From positions 248,001 to 312,000 of the forward strand of contig JARGXX010000037.1 in NCBI GenBank assembly GCA_030374765.1: DNA of 64,000 nucleotides, given 5' to 3'. The notes under the pieces were generated by a model. That model ran no database searches and had not been told where the DNA came from. It saw only the letters and a program-made list of their open reading frames with translations. Positions within the stretch are counted from its first letter, which is position 1, and each line of letters starts with the position of its first letter. The position numbers and the translations under genes were made by a program. The stretch is from Agarophyton chilense. Taxonomy: Eukaryota > Rhodophyta > Florideophyceae > Gracilariales > Gracilariaceae. This document shows positions 60,897-64,000 of the stretch, piece after piece.

Positions 60897-63047
60897 ATGT
60901 CCACAGCCTATGTCATTGTTCCCCACCCGTTTTCCTCCGCCAGATGTGCCTCTTGGCAGCCTCTGAAGAGGCCGCGCTCGGCTCTATTTATGCAGTCGCA
61001 GAAGAGCTCTTTCGTACACCGCCTTGCCCAGACCAGGAGCGTACCTCGTTTTCCCAGAACAAGACCAGCAAGACGCACGCTTCCGAATGCGATCGGTCTT
61101 GATTCTGCTGTGCAAGGAGGTATAAATGAAGCTCTTGAACTTCTGGCAGCTACGTCAATAACAATTCCAATATTCCGACGTCTTAAACTATCGCCAATTC
61201 TGGGCTTCTTGGTGGCAGGTGTCGCGCTAGGACCTCATGGCACGCGTCTTATAAAAGATGTTGAAGACATAAGAACGCTCGCCGACTTTGGCGTACTTTT
61301 TCTTCTTTTTGAAATGGGTTTAGAATTATCCCTTGACCGACTGCGGAAGCTTCGCAAGTATGCGTTTGGCATGGGATCTCTTCAGGTCATCATAACCTCT
61401 CTCGTATTAGGCTTAGGAGCATATGCTATGGGTGGTACCGTGGCTGAAAGCGCCGCGGTTGGCTCCGCATTGTCTCTTTCATCCAGTGCATTTATTTTGC
61501 AGATTCTTGCAGAGAAGGGCGAGCGACAATCTAGGGCAGGAGTGGCTACATTTGGAATTCTTCTATTTCAAGACATCGCCGTTGTGCCAATGTTGGTTTT
61601 AGTACCATTTCTCGGAAATACTGCCCGTATCGATCTCGCGCATGTTGGTAATGGCACCATTCATGCAATTGGAGAAAATGTGAAACACGTCATCTCAGTC
61701 CTCGGCACTCTTAACTTTATTGTACTTGCAGGGGGGGCTTTCTTGAAACGAGTTTTTCGAATCGTGGCCGACAGCCGCAGCTCTGAGGCGTTCACTGCAA
61801 CCGTGCTTCTCACAGTGTTAGGAACTGCTATGCTTACCGAGGAACTCGGTTTATCGATGACTATGGGTTCATTCTTGGCTGGAGTGCTTCTTGCCGAAAG
61901 CTCCTTTCGATCAAAAATCAAGATAGATTTAGAGCCATTCAGAGGTCTCTTTCTCGGTCTCTTTTTCATTACGACTGGCATGTCTCTTGATGTTTCCTTG
62001 TTTTTCACAGAACCCATGCAGGTCAGCTTTCTGATTGCTTCCTTACTGTTCTGGAAGACAGCAATATGCACACTTATTGGTCTCCCGTTCGGTCTGTCGC
62101 TGGCAGAGTCCGTGCGCGTGGGGCTTTTGCTCGGACAAGGCGGCGAGTTCGCTTTTGTTTTATTTGCGCTAGCGAACAAGCTCGGGGTTCTACCAGATGA
62201 TGTCAACTCGTTTTTGGTGACAACGGTTGTCGCATCCATGGCGTTGACGCCTTTTTTGTATGAAAGTGGAATATGGTTGGGGCGTCAAATAGACAAGATA
62301 GTTGAATCTTCAGGCGGAACAGTGACCACAGAGGCTACAATACAGGAGGTCGCTAATCCAGAGAACAACTTCGTGCTAATCTGTGGTTTTGGGCCTGTTG
62401 GAAGAGTTGTGGGGAAAATGTTGTCTAGGAAGTTCATTCGCTGGGTTGCCGTCGATATTGATGTAAATTGCGTCAGAAAAGCTGTGGATTCAAACCTTCC
62501 TGTTGTCTACGGTGATAGTAACAGACCTGCCGAATTTTTGGAAGCAAATGGTCTTTCTACCCCAACCGCTTTTGTTATCACAATTTCGAGGGATGAACTG
62601 GTTGAAGACACGCTAAGTGCAATAAGGTCAAGTTTCCCAAACCGACCTGTATATCTACGCGCGAAGAACGTTAAGCAACAGAAGGAGTTCTTGCGTCGTG
62701 GGGCACGTGCCATGTATCCGGAGTCCTTCGAGACCAGTTTACAGCTCGGACAAAGTATTCTAGAGGGCTTCAACACATCAAAAGTAGATATCAGAGCGAT
62801 TAAGGCAGAAGTAAGGGGAGACAGTGGTCTCGAAGAAGCGTTTGAAGAGTACGAAGAATGGTATAAGAAGAACATTCGAAATCCGGGAGATGTGGAAGAG
62901 GCTGTAGAATCAAACGGGACGGCAAGAGATAGTGATCTCACTTCCACAGGTTCAGACCAACAAAGTATGACGCAGAGCAACGACGGAACTGAATCTACAG
63001 TTGGCAATGGAATAGCGTCTCCGAGAGAACGTACAAAAGGGCGATAA
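60897..63047 (+). CDS. KEA: KEA-type K+/H+ antiporter (CPA2 family) with RCK/TrkA-N domain
   Basis: 716 residues, ATG 60897. Residues 1-65 are Ser/Arg/Pro-rich, a likely plastid transit peptide (MSTAYVIVPHPFSSARCASW). Residues 75-465 hold about twelve helices of the Na+/H+-exchanger fold: LSPILGFLVAGVALGPHG, FGVLFLLFEMGLELS, LFQDIAVVPML (the ion-site QD) and GQGGEFAFVLFALA. Residues 485-610 are the RCK/TrkA-N regulatory domain (NFVLICGFGPVGRVVGKML with a GxGxxG nucleotide site). An acidic, Ser-rich tail follows. The architecture matches bacterial KefB/C and plant KEA3/KEA1-2. Location in thylakoid (KEA3-like) or inner envelope is undecided. Single exon. Confidence 0.93.
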   Translation: MSTAYVIVPHPFSSARCASWQPLKRPRSALFMQSQKSSFVHRLAQTRSVPRFPRTRPARRTLPNAIGLDSAVQGGINEALELLAATSITIPIFRRLKLSPILGFLVAGVALGPHGTRLIKDVEDIRTLADFGVLFLLFEMGLELSLDRLRKLRKYAFGMGSLQVIITSLVLGLGAYAMGGTVAESAAVGSALSLSSSAFILQILAEKGERQSRAGVATFGILLFQDIAVVPMLVLVPFLGNTARIDLAHVGNGTIHAIGENVKHVISVLGTLNFIVLAGGAFLKRVFRIVADSRSSEAFTATVLLTVLGTAMLTEELGLSMTMGSFLAGVLLAESSFRSKIKIDLEPFRGLFLGLFFITTGMSLDVSLFFTEPMQVSFLIASLLFWKTAICTLIGLPFGLSLAESVRVGLLLGQGGEFAFVLFALANKLGVLPDDVNSFLVTTVVASMALTPFLYESGIWLGRQIDKIVESSGGTVTTEATIQEVANPENNFVLICGFGPVGRVVGKMLSRKFIRWVAVDIDVNCVRKAVDSNLPVVYGDSNRPAEFLEANGLSTPTAFVITISRDELVEDTLSAIRSSFPNRPVYLRAKNVKQQKEFLRRGARAMYPESFETSLQLGQSILEGFNTSKVDIRAIKAEVRGDSGLEEAFEEYEEWYKKNIRNPGDVEEAVESNGTARDSDLTSTGSDQQSMTQSNDGTESTVGNGIASPRERTKGR

Positions 63048-64000
63048 CGCGTAAAGTAGGGGTTTCGGGGCAAACCTTCCACAGGGTGATGGGCTGGCTG
63101 GCTCCATGTCAAATGTTAATTGAAAGATCAGCAATGCTTACTTTGTGTTTGCTGTGTATATATTGTAGATATAAGATATAGTTGATTTGGAATATCCATT
63201 TCGAAGACGACGACATTTCTGTATAATTCATGGTATTTCGGCTCTATGTTGAGGACCCTGTGATGTTGGAACGGACACAGGTTAGAGCCATGCGGACACC
63301 TGAAGTATATATCAATTTGAGAAGATGAGTTTCACATACCTTCGAGGAAAAAACCTGATCTCGAATGAAACGCACGACCTACCGTCGATCTGCCGCAACT
63401 TCATAGATCCGTTTTTTAGTTCCCAGCTGACCAAGCCTATATCTTGAGACAAAGTTATTGAAGTTGAAGGAGCGATGGAAGCGATCTCTTGTTTCAAAAA
63501 AGGGATTTCCCTTTTGGAAGATCCCTGAGTTTTACAACGGCTTCACAGCTACTGGTAAGGTAAGTATAAAGTGCTGATGAGAATGACCTTGCCCGAAAGA
63601 CTTACGTTTACGGCACACGATATGCTTTTTGCGTCGATGGTTTTGCTTCCCACGATTTCCTCCCAAGCAACCGCTTCTAACGCAACGGCCTGGTGATCGA
63701 ATTATAATTTGGCATTCTACAATGTACACCCAATGAAAGCTCTCTAAAATCTATTTGTACCTTTTCCATTGGCCTTATGTATTAGAGGGGCTGAGCACCC
63801 AAGTCAAACCTCAACATCACCAACCACGTCTGCAGCACCAGCGTGAAGTGTGACCAGTGGGAGCTTCCTAAAAACACAAATTGTGTCTGTACACAAACAT
63901 ATAAACGGCGATGTAATTGTGTTTAGTAAAATAGGCGCTGGCACAGAAAAGATAAGCGCACAAATTATGTAGGTACGATGGGTAGCACTATCGCGCGTTA
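63048..64000. other. no recognisable gene
   Basis: Last 950 bp. Minus-strand frames at 63312-63497 and 63532-63729 have no recognisable motif. The next gene probably lies beyond the right edge. Confidence 0.45.

Noticed and set aside
1-64000. CRISPR arrays, rRNA genes and intact tRNA genes
   Set aside because: Looked for and not seen; the short direct repeats found are pairs, not arrays.

Overview
The window reads as nuclear DNA of a photosynthetic eukaryote with a primary plastid, most likely a red alga. Reasons: single-exon host genes packed at roughly one per 1.5-3 kb on the right; several plastid-type proteins (NDC1-type NAD(P)H dehydrogenase, CYP38/TLP40 cyclophilin, KEA-type K+/H+ antiporter, a ferredoxin) whose N-terminal extensions look like simple transit peptides with an early Phe and no signal-peptide part; only one clear spliceosomal intron (105 bp); and large blocks of transposons. 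A florideophyte similar to Chondrus would fit, but I cannot identify the species from sequence alone.

Left block, 1-24.9 kb: almost only mobile DNA. A Ty1/copia element runs in from the left edge and ends in an LTR from 5176. A Ty3/gypsy chromovirus occupies 6981-20132 between exact 5-bp target duplications (ACAAC), with two 888-bp LTRs. Its left LTR is split by a 1299-bp Tc1/mariner transposon and its gag by a 636-bp LTR-like insertion. Both LTR elements, although from different superfamilies, have an antisense reading frame between pol and the 3' LTR. Beyond 20.1 kb lie relics of a DNC-GQNKN transposon, a solo LTR, a PIF/Harbinger transposase and a LINE end.

Middle block, 25-38 kb: a secreted Cys-rich coiled-coil protein; a LINE remnant; a tandem pair of secreted alpha/beta hydrolases of which the first is cut by a second 1299-bp Tc1/mariner copy; then a head-to-head pair, a GNAT acetyltransferase resembling histidine N-acetyltransferase and a two-domain methyltransferase whose N-terminal half resembles histamine N-methyltransferase. 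A solo copia LTR sits in their shared upstream region.

Right block, 38-64 kb: a small two-helix membrane protein, a KNL1/Spc7 kinetochore protein, NDC1, UNC-50/GMH1 (with an intron), dephospho-CoA kinase, a plastid ferredoxin, BRAP2, a short cyclase-associated protein, CYP38, a plastid-targeted one-helix protein and KEA. Neighbours mostly alternate in strand, converging with short 3' gaps and diverging over 0.5-1.2 kb shared upstream regions. Four of the proteins serve the plastid electron-transport or thylakoid side, but nothing shows co-regulation.

Most notable: (1) antisense accessory frames in two unrelated retrotransposons, one with a cysteine-peptidase-like Cys/His/Asp pattern; (2) the histidine/histamine-type enzyme pair; (3) two Tc1 copies with double (IR/DR) terminal repeats that share the same amber codon, one of them cleanly inactivating a host gene.
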